A DNA stretch of 64,000 nucleotides from Spiroplasma alleghenense (GTDB lineage: Bacteria; Bacillota_I; Bacilli_A; Mycoplasmatales; Mycoplasmataceae). The stretch is taken from contig NZ_CP031376.1 of NCBI RefSeq assembly GCF_003363775.1, forward strand, positions 372,001 through 436,000, written 5' to 3'. Made by a program: the position numbers and the translations under genes. Below the pieces are notes generated by a model that was not told the origin of the DNA, did no database searches, and was given only the letters and a program-made list of their open reading frames with translations. Each line of letters opens with the position of its first letter. Position 1 is the stretch's first letter. This document shows, one piece after another, positions 43,412-55,488 of this stretch.

Positions 43412-44406
43412 AACATACGAAAGCACAAAAGGAAGAGTTTAAAGAAAACAAAAAAATTGAAAATCAACTTCAAAAAAAATATGCAATTGAATTTAAGGAA
43501 TTAAATAAAATTCATAAAGGAAATTATAACTTTAAAGGAGATATTAATTTTGAAAATGTATCTTATACTTATGGTCGCAAAACTCCTTTTGAATTTAGAG
43601 CGTTAGACGGTACTAGTATTGTAATTAAAAAAGATATAATTACAGCCGTAATAGGAACAACTGGAAGCGGTAAATCGACCTTGATTCAATTGACTAATGG
43701 ATTGTTAGTTTCTGAAACTGGAAGAGTTGTTGTCGGAAACTACCCAATCCTAGCAAATAGTAAAAAAATTAGAGAAGTAAAAAAATTGAGACGGGAAATC
43801 GGACTAGTTTTCCAATTTCCTGAATATCAATTATTTCAATCAACAATTGAAAAGGATATTTCTTTCGGACCAATTAATCTTGTTGGTAAGTCTCAAACAA
43901 AGGAGGCTATTGATGATGTTCCTAGATTACTAGAATTGGTAAGTTTGCCACCAGAGTACTTAGAAAGAAGTCCATTTGATTTATCAGGAGGACAGAAGCG
44001 AAGAGTTGCCATTGCCGGAATTATAGCAATGAATGGTAATACCTTGGTTCTTGATGAGCCGACAGGGGGGCTTGACCCGCAAGGCGAGGAAGACTTTATT
44101 AAGCTATTTAGTAAATTAAATAAGGAACAAGGAAAAAGAATCGTTCTAGTAACTCATAATATGGACCACGTTTTACAAATTGCCGATGAGGTTGTTGTTA
44201 TGCATTTGGGTAAGGTAATTAAAGTGGGAACTCCATTTGAGATTTTTAGAGATCAACAACTTTTGGAATTAATAGAAATTGACCCACCTAAAATATATCA
44301 ACTAGTTCATAAACTCGCAATGTCTGGAATTGACTTATCTGATAAGCCAATTCGCACAATCAAAGATTTTGCAAATGAACTAAAATTAATTAAAAAGAAA
44401 AAATAG
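43399..44406 (+). CDS. ecfA2: Energy-coupling factor ATPase EcfA2
   Basis: 335 aa. A 45-aa basic N-terminal stretch precedes the ATPase domain: Walker [10 protein letters not shown] (86-94), FQFPEYQ Q-loop, signature LSGGQKRRV, Walker [16 protein letters not shown]. The start overlaps ecfA1 by 13 nt. Forms a heterodimer with EcfA1. Confidence 0.95.
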   Translation: MQKIKHTKAQKEEFKENKKIENQLQKKYAIEFKELNKIHKGNYNFKGDINFENVSYTYGRKTPFEFRALDGTSIVIKKDIITAVIGTTGSGKSTLIQLTNGLLVSETGRVVVGNYPILANSKKIREVKKLRREIGLVFQFPEYQLFQSTIEKDISFGPINLVGKSQTKEAIDDVPRLLELVSLPPEYLERSPFDLSGGQKRRVAIAGIIAMNGNTLVLDEPTGGLDPQGEEDFIKLFSKLNKEQGKRIVLVTHNMDHVLQIADEVVVMHLGKVIKVGTPFEIFRDQQLLELIEIDPPKIYQLVHKLAMSGIDLSDKPIRTIKDFANELKLIKKKK

Positions 44407-44422
44407 ATTGGAGGAATAATAT

Positions 44423-45358
44423 ATGAGAATGGTCTTTGGAAGATACATGCCGTACAACTCGGTAATTCACAGAATGGATCCGCGATTAAAATTATTTATG
44501 ATTTTAGCGATGATTTTAGCATTATTTTTTCCAGTTGGTTTTACCGGTTTTGCCTTTTTAATTGTTTTAATAATGACAATTTTTACAATGTCAAAGCTGA
44601 AATATTCGATGCTTTTAAAATTACTAAGACCGATAATATTCATGTTTTTAGTTGTTTTTATCTTTAATATTTTTATAGCAAGGCCTTCAAGCGATCCTGC
44701 AAATATTTTAACTAACTGGACTCAATTGGGAGCAGGTTTCAGCTATGGTCTTTTTAAGGATTACGGATATACCCTAAGAATTTGAAACATTTATCTAAGT
44801 GAATACGTTATTTATTCATCTATTATGCTATCATTGAGAATATTTTTAATGATAACTTGTACAACTATTTTAACTGGGACCACACAACCTTTAGAGTTAA
44901 CTTTGGCAATTGAAGACTTGCTTTTCCCTTTGAGAATAATTGGAATACCGGTATATATTTTTTCAACTATAATATCAATCGCTTTAAGAATGATTCCAAC
45001 ATTAATTGATGAGGCAGGAAGAATCATGAAGGCTCAGGCTTCTCGAGGAATTGATATAAAAAATGGCCACTTTAAAGACAAAGTGAAAGGGATGACATCG
45101 TTAATTATTCCTTTACTCGTTTCTTCGTTTCAAAAAGCTGAAGATTTAGCTTTTGCAATGGATTCTAGGGGATATGACCCACATGCGAAAAGAACAAGAT
45201 ATCGTCAAGTTAAATTCCAAATTATTGATATTTTCATATTTTTAATAACTCTAACTGTTGTAAGTCTTGTTATCGCTTATGCTTTTTCAAGTGTATTGAG
45301 AACTTTTTATATACCAAGAATTGATGGTATCCTTTATAAAGATTTTAGTAGATGATAA
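44423..45358 (+). CDS. ecfT: Energy-coupling factor transmembrane protein EcfT
   Basis: 311 aa with four to six membrane segments and the two coupling motifs: ARS-type AQASRGID (after DEAGRIMK) and AMDSRGYD. MDPRLKLF near the start is typical. The last codon is TGA (Trp, 45353) before TAA, so the standard code would end it one residue early. Overlaps truA by 7 nt. Confidence 0.95.
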
Positions 45359-46131
45359 ATTACTACTTTCTTTTAAAACTTGCCTACAACGGAACTAATT
45401 ACTCAGGTTGAGTAATCCAAAAAAAACAAAAAACAATTCAGGGATGCTTGAATAAAGCAATAAAAAATGTTATTAAGAGTGATGAATTTCGCACAATTGG
45501 AGCCAGTAAAACAGATGCAGGAGTTCATGCATTGGACCAAAAAGTTTGATTGCAAACCCAATTTAAACCAAATTTAAGCGGTTTTATGGCTGGAGTCAAC
45601 AAAGCCTTGCCAAGTGATATTAGAATTATTGAAATCATTGAAGTGAATGAAGAATTTCATGTTCGTAACACCTTTGAAAAAATCTACAAATACCAAATAA
45701 ATAACGGTGAATACGACTTATTAAGTGAAAATTGAACAAATTTTTACAATCGACAAAAATTGTGTCTTGAAGAACTAAGAAAATATGCAGAATTATTTGT
45801 GGGAATTCACGATTTTTTTGCATTTTCTGGACTTAGTTTAGAGGAGAAAGAACAAATTAATACTAATAGGGAAATAAAAAGCATTCTTGTAGAAGAAGAG
45901 TCAAACAATAACTTTGCCTTTTACTTCAAAGCCAAGGGATTTATTCGTTACCAAATCAGAACAATAGTTCAAACAATTTTAGCACTTTGTGAAAATAAAA
46001 TCACTATTGATTTTGTTAAAGACTCTTTAGAAGGGATTTTTGTCAAAAAAATGCCATATAGAGCTAACCCAAAGGGTTTGATATTACTTGAAATTAGTTA
46101 TGGAGGTGAATTCAAAAGTATGATAATTTAG
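45352..46131 (+). CDS. truA: tRNA pseudouridine(38-40) synthase TruA
   Basis: 259 aa. The catalytic Asp55 is in SKTDAGVHA, but the usual GRTD is SKTD here: the Arg next to the catalytic Asp is Lys. The C-terminal FLYKMVR-type motif appears as FIRYQIR. Modifies the anticodon arm. ATG 45352 lies inside the end of ecfT. Several TGA Trp codons (45409, 45547, 45733). Confidence 0.9.
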
Positions 46132-46151
46132 AGAAATTTGTATTTTTTTCC

Positions 46152-46180
46152 TTTAAAATCATATCTATTTACTATATAAT
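46152..46180 (+). promoter_or_regulatory. Promoter of rplM-rpsI
   Basis: -35-like TTTAAA (46152-46157), 17-nt spacer, consensus -10 TATAAT (46175-46180). A roughly 40-nt leader precedes AAGGAG. Confidence 0.55.
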
Positions 46181-46227
46181 ATTATTGCTTACTCATTAGC
46201 CCCGGACAAGTCTAAGGAGATTTAAGC

Positions 46228-46686
46228 ATGAGACAAACAACACTAATCAAGACAGCAGAAATTGCTAAAAAATGATATATTGTGGACGCTCAAGACGCAA
46301 TTGTCGGTAGATTAGCTACTCAAGTTGCGATGGTATTAAGAGGGAAACATAAACCAACTTTTACCCCACATATCAACAACGGTGATCACGTTATTATAAT
46401 TAACGCTGATAAAGTTAAATTTACAGGAAAAAAAGAAACTGATAAAAACTACTACCACCATACAATGCACCCTGGGGGATTACGTAGACGTAACGTTGCG
46501 ACTCAACGTGAGCTACAACCAATTAAGATTTTGGAACACGCGATTCGTTTAATGTTGCCAAAAAATGTTCAGGGTTCAAACCAATACCGTGCTTTACATG
46601 TATATGCTGGAAGTGAACATCCACACCAGGCTCAACAACCAGAAATACTAGTGATTGATTCAAATAGAAATGGAGATAAAAAATAA
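46228..46686 (+). CDS. rplM: 50S ribosomal protein L13
   Basis: 152 aa. [19 protein letters not shown] and [21 protein letters not shown]-type core. The Trp is TGA (46274). One-base overlap with rpsI. Confidence 0.97.
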
Positions 46687-47093
46687 TGGCAGCAAAAAAA
46701 TCTGATGCAGCAATGTATCGAGGAACCGGAAGAAGAAAATCTTCAGTTGCTCAAGTTATTTTAACTCCAGGTACTGGTGAAATTATTGTAAATGGTAAAA
46801 AAGCATTAGAATTCTTTCCTTATGCAACTTTAGTTCAAGATATGGAACAACCATTAGAGGCGACAGGTACAAAAAAAGACTTCGATATTAAAATTAAAGT
46901 TAATGGCGGAGGATTCACAGGTCAAGCAGGGGCAGCTCGTTTAGGAATTGCTCGTGCGCTTTTAGAAGCCAGTATTGATTACAAACCTCAACTTCGCGGG
47001 TTAGGGTTACTAACTCGTGATGCTAGGGTTAAATTACGTAAGCAATATGGTCTTTATGGAGCCCGTCGTGCACCACAATACTCAAAACGTTAA
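46686..47093 (+). CDS. rpsI: 30S ribosomal protein S9
   Basis: 135 aa. [14 protein letters not shown] start and RRAPQYSKR end, whose C-terminal Arg contacts P-site tRNA. Confidence 0.98.
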   Translation: MAAKKSDAAMYRGTGRRKSSVAQVILTPGTGEIIVNGKKALEFFPYATLVQDMEQPLEATGTKKDFDIKIKVNGGGFTGQAGAARLGIARALLEASIDYKPQLRGLGLLTRDARVKLRKQYGLYGARRAPQYSKR

Positions 47094-47101
47094 GATTTAT
47101 G

Positions 47102-47124
47102 AAACACTTTTGGGTGTTTTTTTT
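47102..47124 (+). terminator. Terminator after rpsI
   Basis: Stem AAACAC (47102-47107) / GTGTTT (47114-47119) and T tract. Confidence 0.75.
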
Positions 47125-47142
47125 ATTTAATTTCACTCAAAA

Positions 47143-47173
47143 TTGTATACTATTTAAAAATAGAGTATATAAT
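47143..47173 (+). promoter_or_regulatory. Promoter and imperfect palindrome before the large lipoprotein gene
   Basis: -35-like TTGTAT (47143-47148) and -10 TATAAT (47168-47173), spacer 19. Between them TATACTATTT (47146-47155) and AAATAGAGTATA (47158-47169) form an imperfect inverted repeat, a possible operator. Confidence 0.4.
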
Positions 47174-47238
47174 CAATTTATAAATATAAAGCGAGAATTA
47201 ATAATCCTAATATCCTTAGCATAACGAAAGGGACTGTT

Positions 47239-49215
47239 ATGAAAAAAATTCTTAGTGTATTAGCTTCGGTAAGTTTAATTACTTCTACCGTAGGAACTAC
47301 AGTAGCTTGTTTTGGTAAAACAAGTGATTCTTCTCCACAAATTAATGAATCTCAAAATTTAGATGAGGCAACTTTGGCTGCTGCTCAGCCTTTTATTTTA
47401 GCCGATATAAAAGGATATAACGCAAACTATATTGCAGACCATTTCGTCAGTCAAACAAGAATGAATGATTCTTTGTACTTATTTGATAAAAATACTCCCG
47501 AGCTTAAAGCTGGAAAAACAATTGGAGATTTTTGACAGGGGAAAATGAATCTAAAAGCAAATTTTGAAGATTCATTAGCAAAAACCAATTTAGTTACAAA
47601 TAAAAATTCGGATATAGCACATAATAACCAAGCAATTTTAACTTCTCAAATTGTATTTGAACAAATTGAGCAATCAAATTTATTGAGTATTATTGACGGT
47701 TTTAAAGATTTAATAGGTGGATTTATTACTCCAGAAATCAAGGGTCAAGCCTTGAAAATTTTTAATAAGGAAAATCTTAAGGCCGTTACAGAAGCGTTGG
47801 ATTTCTCTAAATTTGAAGGTGTAACATATCAGACTGCAATTAGTTTTTCTATAAATATGATTGCTAATGCTCTAAGTATGGCTTTAGACTCGGAAAACGA
47901 TTTAGTTGAAACTAACCCAAGCGGGGATTCGATAAAAGATGAAAAAGCAGTAGCATCAGGAGTTGATTTACTGAAGGCAGTTTTTTTGAAGGTAAGCAAA
48001 AAAGAGGAAATGAATTTCCAAGACATTCGCGTTATTTGTCAACTTTTGAAAGCAATGATAATTATAAATAATTATATTGAAATGTTTGATCAGTTCGATA
48101 ATTTTGAAACTAATAATTCAGAAAAATTATGGTCTGATACGAAAAGCAATGAAGAAGTAATTAAGGATATTTTAAAACAAAAATTTTCGTCAGTAAATCT
48201 AAAATTTAGTTTATCGAGATTTGCTTTTAATATTGATAAATATCTAGTTCCTAAAGATAAAAACAAGGATGTTTTTCAACTCCAAAAACTACTAAGTATT
48301 ATTTTTCTGAATAACGATGGATATAAAATTGTAATGAAAGAGTTTTTGAGACCATATATACCTGAGTCATTTTTTGATATAAGCTTAGGTTTTGTAGTAG
48401 CAGTTATTACTGAAATCATTTCTCAAAAACCTATAAAAAAAAGTCTTGAACTAATTTTGGTTTTTCTTTCAGAAGAAATGAAGGCAAAATTTAAAGCGTT
48501 ACTAGAGGACGAAGACTTTTTGCAAAAAACTCTAAATAGTCTATATTATGGTAATGGCTTAGAACTTATTAATAATATCGTTCCCACCGGTCTTAAAGGT
48601 AATCTGGAAACTATTTTATCAAATTTTAAAATTGCGGACTTTTTTGGGTTTTCTGATATAAATAAGTCCATAAATCCAGATATTGAAAATTTGGGAAAAG
48701 ATAAAATAGAAATAAAAAAATTTTATGATTTAGTTAAAAGTCTTGATCAAAGCGATAACCCTGTGTTAAATGGCAAAACCCTTATCGAAGCTGCCTTAGA
48801 AAATCCAAAAGAAATGCTTTCAATACTAGGATTTGATAAAGAAAATTTATCTTTTGATGAAAATTCACCTCTAAAATTTCTTGGAGATATTTTAGAAAAT
48901 AAAGACTTACTTAAATCTATTATTAATTCTCTAAATTTAGTTAACAAAAAGTATGAGGCACTAGATTTGGAACTTGATGCAAGAATAAAAAAAGATCTTT
49001 TGAGAGAAAATTGAAAAATTGAAAGCACCAAGACATTTCATGACTTAAATTACAATATTGTAGGAAAAAAATCAATAATTAAATTTAAAGATGAAAGTTT
49101 TGTAGTTGAAGTTAAAGTTTCAGATGATTACGAAAAAAACATGAATTTTAAATTAAATTTAAATAGTATTTATAAAGGCGAATCAATATATTACTATAAC
49201 GAAAAGCGTAAATAA
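47239..49215 (+). CDS. Large lipoprotein of unknown function
   Basis: 658 aa. Signal peptide with lipobox TVAC, acylated Cys24, then a Ser/Asp/Gln linker and a long helical ectodomain with repeated Leu/Ile/Lys/Asn segments such as FKDLIGGFI and FLGDILENKDLLKSIINSL. Resembles the large surface lipoproteins of spiroplasmas and mycoplasmas in form; no specific family recognised. TGA at 47533 and 49012 are Trp. A single-gene unit between terminators, preceded by a possible operator. Confidence 0.85.
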
Positions 49216-49258
49216 TTTTTTATTATTAATATTAGATTACCCTTTAAAAATAGTCTAC

Positions 49259-49289
49259 AAAACCTTAAAGCAATTGCTTTAAGGTTTTT
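49259..49289 (+). terminator. Terminator of the lipoprotein gene
   Basis: Perfect 13-bp stem AAAACCTTAAAGC (49259-49271) / GCTTTAAGGTTTT (49276-49288), AATT loop, T tract. Confidence 0.92.
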
Positions 49290-49367
49290 GATTTATTAAA
49301 AAATTTTCTAGAAAAACTAAATTTTTAGAGTTTCTTTAATTTCAGTTTTAGGTTAATTACGCTTAAA

Positions 49368-49377
49368 ATGTTATAAT
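49368..49377 (+). promoter_or_regulatory. Extended -10 promoter of the helicase/AAA/radical-SAM unit
   Basis: TGTTATAAT: a TG one base before TATAAT (49372-49377), the extended -10 pattern that can work without a -35. Followed by AAAGGAGAG as RBS. Confidence 0.55.
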
Positions 49378-49402
49378 TAGAAAAAATAAAAGGAGAGATT
49401 AT

Positions 49403-52400
49403 ATGTCGCAAGAAATAACGCATAATAATAAAGAATTATTTTTTGATTTTTTTCTCTTTAAAAATAAATATAAGGAAAATTTGGATTATCTAGACGATTT
49501 TATCTTAAGTCTTAAGATTAATAATATTAATAAATTGTCAGATCTTGAAGGTTTTTTTAAAAATACAATTTTGAAGCAAACCTTTCTTTGTCTAGTGGAT
49601 GATAAAACTAATACTGTAGGACTAAAAAATTCTAAAAATGGCCAAAAAGAAGTTTTCAACTTCTTGCTTAGATTTGAGTTTTCAGAAGTGTATCAATCAA
49701 GACTCCCTCAGGGATGTTGCTTGGCTTTTGGAGCCGATATTGACCCAAATAGGGCCGTGATCAATGTCAAAAATATTTTTATTACAAAAATGGTCAATAA
49801 TCCACAGGAATTTGAATCAGTTATAAAAAATTGTCGATCAAGAGTAATTGCTTTAAATAACGAAATTTCTAATGAGGAGCTTTTGGAAAGAAATGTTTTA
49901 AATTCTCAAACGGTTTCAAATATTAATAAATTACTTACTAATTTTGAAAATGAAGCTTTGGCATGAAATAATTATCTAGACTACCTTTCAGATATTCTTG
50001 AAGTTAAAAGACGTTTAGCCTTACCTTACCTTAACGGGGAAGTCCAAAATTATATAAAGGTCGAAAACAAAGATGCATTAGGTTTGAAGCAAAAGGCGTT
50101 AGAATTTTTAAACTCTAGCAATTATAAGTACTTTGATTTTATTTATCATTCAGAATTTATAAAAAATAAAATTAATTTTGAAATAATTAACATATTAAGT
50201 TTTGATATTGTTGATAGTTCAGAATTTAAAAATTTTGAAAGAATAAAAAAAATGGAAGACTTGTTTTTGTTGCCAATATCAGCAAATAAAAACGTTCAAA
50301 ATTTGACTCAGTCAAAAAATAATATTAAAAAAATTTTAGATTTTAATAGTTTGGGAGAAAATTCGATAAGAATTGAAAATAAAATTCAACTCGAAGTTTT
50401 ATTAGGTACAAGAAAAAAAGGTTCTCTTATCGATTATTGAAAAGTTAATTCAAATACGATTTTGGGAGCTATTCCTAGTAATTCAAAAGATATAAGTGAC
50501 TTAGATTTGATGGATAAATTGTCAATTTTGGAGGTTTTTTACGAAATATCAGATTATGATTTTGATTTTAAAGTTGATAATGATTTAATTCGCAATTTGG
50601 AAAATGGATATTTGGCATATCTAGGAATTGGTGATGAGACTATAATTAATAGAAGTAGGAAAATAATAAATAGGATAAGAAATGGATGAGTTAAAAACCC
50701 TTATCTTGCTAACTACTTATTTAATACAGATTCAATAGTTGTAAATACCAGTAATCAAGAATTTACTTTAGATAATGTAGAATTCTACTACAATTTAAAT
50801 CACTTGCAAAAAGTTGCTGTGATAAAGGCTTTAAATTCAAAGGATATTTTTTTACTTCAAGGGCCTCCTGGAACTGGTAAAACTCAAGTAATTTCTGAAA
50901 TTGTCTATCAATTGGCAAATAGAAAAAATAAAGTTTTAATTTCATCTCAAAATCACGAGGCAATAAATAACGTAATCGAAAGACTACCTATAGAACCCGA
51001 CCTCTACAAGATGCGTTTGAGCAATGTGTCTTTTCTAGAAAATAAAAGTGTAAATAAGTATGCTCCAGAAAGATTGCTCTTGAACCATTATCAATCAATA
51101 GGGAAGGTCGCCTATGACAATCTATTTCAGAATGGTGCTGATTTAAATCTTGCAAAAAATGAATTAATAAATATTGAAAATTTACTTGTCGGTTTTGAGT
51201 CGATACAAATTAAAAGGCAAGAATTAGATAAAATTTCAGAAAAAATAACAGTTCTTGAGCAACAAATTACAAAATCTTTTGAAGATTTAAATCCAATTTT
51301 TCATAATTTAGAAGACATAGAAGAAGACATTTTTCAAACAGAAAATATGATTAGTAACATTAAAAATGAAAATTATCAAGGTGTAATCTCTAATAATAAA
51401 TTGATAATTGATTCCTACAATAAAGTTTTGAAAAAAAATCTTGAATCACTGTTTGTTAAATTGAAAAAGACTCCAGGAGAAAATATTTTCAAAAACATTA
51501 GTTTTATTTGAAATCACTTTATAACAAACAATGAAAAATTCATCGACTTGCTAAAACTTAAGAATGATTTAAATTCCGCTTCTATTCTTGGTGATTATGA
51601 GAAAGTAATCATAAATAGAAATAAAATTAATGACCTAGAATTTGAAATAGAAAATGATAAAATTATTAGCAATTTAAAGATTATTTTAGATAGGTATGTC
51701 AGAGAGCTTCAAAAAAAACTGGATTCGTTATCATCTAAAAATGATAATAATTTAGAAAAAGCAAAAAAGAATTCGATAAATGTTGAAATAAATAATTTGA
51801 TGATTGATCGAAACAAAATCAGAGGTAGTATTTCTGAAATGTTAGGGCCCGTTCAGGCAGGGGTTGAAAAATTTAATAGAGTCTACAGAGAAGAGTTAGA
51901 TATTTCAGATAAAAACTCAAAGCAAATTATTGAGCAAAAAATTAAAGAGCTTGATAAGAAAATAGATGATTTTGAAAAAAATAAGAATAGGTTAAAACCC
52001 TTATATGAGAAATCTCTTAATTTTCTAAAAAATAATTACGAAATTTCTTGTCAAGATGAAAATAAAATTGAAAAAAATAGATTTAATTTTCAGTTGATAA
52101 ATGATACAAAGAAATATTTGCCAATTATAACACAAAACTTGACGAATATTTATGCAATGACATTAAATTCCCCCAATCAGTTCTTTTTTGATAAGAATAA
52201 ATTAGCAAAAAGTGTAGGACTTGAGAAAATTGATCTAAATAATTTAAATATTGATACTGTAATAATTGATGAGGCAAGTAAAGCGACTCTGCTTGAAATT
52301 ATAATGCCGCTTGTATTTGGACATAGTTTAATTTTAGTTGGAGATTATCGTCAATTGCCGCCATTAATAAAGATAACTCAAAAGGAAGTTGATTTTATTA

Positions 52401-53245
52401 ATTCAGAGACTAATAAAAACTATGATTATGAAGAAATTTTTAATCTTCTAAATGATTCTATTTTTAAGCGATTGATTACTAATGCTAACTCAACAATTAA
52501 AGAAACATTACAGTATCAATACAGAAGTAACCGTCAAATTATGGATGTAGTAAACAATTTTTATGATGGTTATTTAAAAATTGATGAAGAAACAGACTTA
52601 AAAAAATTTCATAATTTAAAAGTTAGTTCATCAATTGGTAACCCAATTATCACTCCTGAAACTTCGACTTACTGAATTGACTCTTCAGTAGATTTAAAAG
52701 GGGAATGAAATCTAGAAAAATCAGAGGAATATTCAACTAGTTTTTACAATAAATTAGAGGCTGAATTAACTATTGAGATGATAAAAAAAATCGATCGCAG
52801 TATTTCTGAAAATATAGAAAGTTTTTCAGAAACTCCTACTTTAGCAATTATTTGCATGTATGGTCTTCAGGTAAATAAAATAAAAAAAATATTTAGTAAA
52901 ATAAGAAACGAAATTAAAAATTTAAAAATAATTATTAGCACCGTTGATGATTTTCAAGGTAAAGAGTGTGATTTTGTTATTGTAAATATGGTTAGAAACC
53001 CAGAAAAAGTTTCTACAAACGGTCAAAAATTTATAAAACAATATGAGAGAATTAATGTAGCACTTTCGAGGGCAAGAAAATTGTTAATTATAGTAGGTTC
53101 ATCACGAACAACTAGGGGTGTATCTGTTAAGATACCTGACATGGATAAACCAAACCAAGTCAGAACTACAAATGTTTACGATGATATAATCTCGTACATA
53201 AAATTTAACAATGGATACAAAACCGCAAAAGATATTTATGAATAG
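49403..53245 (+). CDS. SF1 helicase of the Upf1/DNA2 type
   Basis: 1280 aa. Motif I GPPGTGKT (487-494), motif II DEAS (956-959), motif III LVGDYRQLPPL, a YRS segment of motif IV (LQYQYRSNRQIM), motif V STVDDFQGKECD and motif VI NVALSRARKLLIIVG are all present, so it should be an active ATPase on RNA or DNA, 5'-3' by family. Between motifs I and II lies an unusually long insert (about 450 aa) with coiled coils. The N-terminal 450 residues have no recognised domain. TGA codons (49964, 50438, 50687, 51509, 52673, 52706) are Trp. First gene of a five-gene unit. Confidence 0.9.
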
Positions 53246-53256
53246 GAGTTGGTTTA

Positions 53257-55476
53257 ATGATTTTTGAAAATATAAAATTAAAATACAAAAAAATTTATCA
53301 TCAAGTTCAAATTGAATATTTTCAAACTCGAAAACCTAATTTATTTGAATTCATTTTAATTCAAATAATTTTGGATCATCCTGAAAAGGATAAATCTATA
53401 AGTGAAATATTGAAAAAAGATTTCAATATTTCTGAAACTACAATTTTTAATAAAACTTTTGCAGAATTAAAAAAAATAAAAATAATAAAGGAAAATATAG
53501 CGAACTCTGTAGAATTTATTGTTTCAAAAAGTAATTCAAGTTTTGAATCACCAATAAAAGGTTTTTCAATTGACGAAAGTATTAAGACTGGCTTTATAAA
53601 GGAAAATTATGTAATTTCCCAGGAAACAAAAAATAAGAGATTTTATATTAGCTATGATTTTTTAAATGATGATTTGAATTTTTTAATGTCAAATTCGGAA
53701 AAAGGTTTTAATTCAAGCTATGAATTTGAAATTGAAAGAAAAATAAATAAAAATATTGAAAAAAAATTATTTTTAGAATTACTAAGAAAATTTTTAAATA
53801 AAAATGGAGAGTGATTTTCGCAGGATGATATTTTGAAAAATGTTTTTTTTGATAACGAAAATGTGAATGATTTAAACTTGGTTCGTTTATCAAATGAAAA
53901 TAATTTTGTGATTGCAGAAAAATTAATTAATCTAGAAATTTCATCCGATAGCAGAATTAAAATTTTATCAGAAGAAAAAAGTATTTTGAACTACTTTGAA
54001 GGAAATCCTCAATTAAAAAAAGAATTATATATTTCAGTAATTCAACAATATCAAAAAAAGGTTCGTGAAATATTTGAACCTAAAAGAGGGGAAATTGATT
54101 TTGAAATATTTGATTCAAAAATATTAAATTATGAAAATTTACCGGTATATGATGCCAGCGAAATTTTATTGATAAATAATGATGATTATTTTGCAGAAGA
54201 TAAAGTTTTGAATTTCAAAAAAATTACAAGAAACGTAAAGTATATTATAATTTATAATTCTAAGGCGAATAATTCATTTCAAGAAGTTAAAGATGGTAAA
54301 ATGATTTTTTATCTAAATCAATTGAGCGACTATACACTAAATAATTCAACTATTTCTTTTTTAAATTTTGAAAGTGGATTTACGAACTTTGCTTTTATAG
54401 AATCTGATTTAGTTGATTTAGATATAAAAGTGCCTTTTTTTCAAAAAATTTTAAACTCCGAATCAGATCAAAAGAATATGCTGTCAAATATTTCAGTTGG
54501 TCTTTCGAGAACTTTTTCGAAGTGCTTGGATATCAAGGAATATGGTCGATCAGTAAATCTATTTAAAATACTTGAGACACTAAACCAATTAGACATTGCT
54601 CTTGAAGTGATTCGAGAAAAGTTGCAAGAAAATATTTTAGAGGGTAGTATTTTTACCGAATTTGGTAAAATTTTAAAGCATTCAGTTTCTGAAAAAACAT
54701 TTCAAAAATATGAAGAAATTTTAATAAAAATACTTTTTGATATTTGTAATTCAAAAAACTATTTGAATTTCCCAAGAATAATAAGTAATTATAAAATTAT
54801 TAACAGCAATCTTTTCAAAAAATATTTGCTCGAAACTTCATGCGTTTTTGATATTGAAAAATTAATTCAAATCGATTTAGTTTTACAAGAAATGGATATA
54901 GATTTGTGAAAATTTAATATTTTTGGTTCCTTAAAAGTTTTTAGTGAATATTTTTTTGAAAATAAAAGATTGGAAATTACAAAACATCATCAAGTAAAAT
55001 CGAATATTTTTCAAAGTCATTACGAGTTTTTTAAAGATTTTTTAATAATGAATTCATATTTCTATAAAAAGCAATACGATGAGGCTGCTCAAATATATTT
55101 AAATGTTTTCTCTAATATGAAATCTATTTTCAAAAATTTTAAAAATATAAAATATGACTTCGAGAGTTACTTTATTTTAATTTCCAATTTAATGTCAAGT
55201 TATTATAGGGATTATGATTTATATTTAGAATTGAAAATTTCTGCCAATATTAAACTTCCGATTTGAAAAATTAGATACGATAGTATTCAAAAATATAACG
55301 ATATAAGCAAAAGATTAAATGCAAATATGCCAACGGAATTTCAAAATGCGCCACTTGAGTTTAAAGTTGCCTATTTATGTGAATTTAAAGGTGAAAAAAG
55401 TTTTGTTGAACAATTATTAGATAAAAATACAAAAAATATTGATGATATTATTTTGGATATTTATTCGAGAAAGTAA
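53257..55476 (+). CDS. Large protein of unknown function in the helicase/AAA unit
   Basis: 739 aa, rich in Lys, Asn, Ile and Phe. Residues about 25-95 (SISEILKKDFNISETTIFNK and following) look like a winged helix-turn-helix. The middle (about 250-400) has alternating strands, for example NVKYIIIYNSKANN. The last 330 residues are helical and may be a TPR/HEAT-like solenoid. No signal peptide or membrane segment. No family recognised and no catalytic motif seen. It starts 11 nt after the helicase with AGGAG and ends 12 nt before the coiled-coil gene. Confidence 0.82.
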
Positions 55477-55488
55477 AGGGGTGAAATA

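Noticed and set aside
49403-53245. Helicase gene split into many frameshifted fragments
   Set aside because: All fragments are in one frame, separated only by TGA codons; all helicase motifs are intact.
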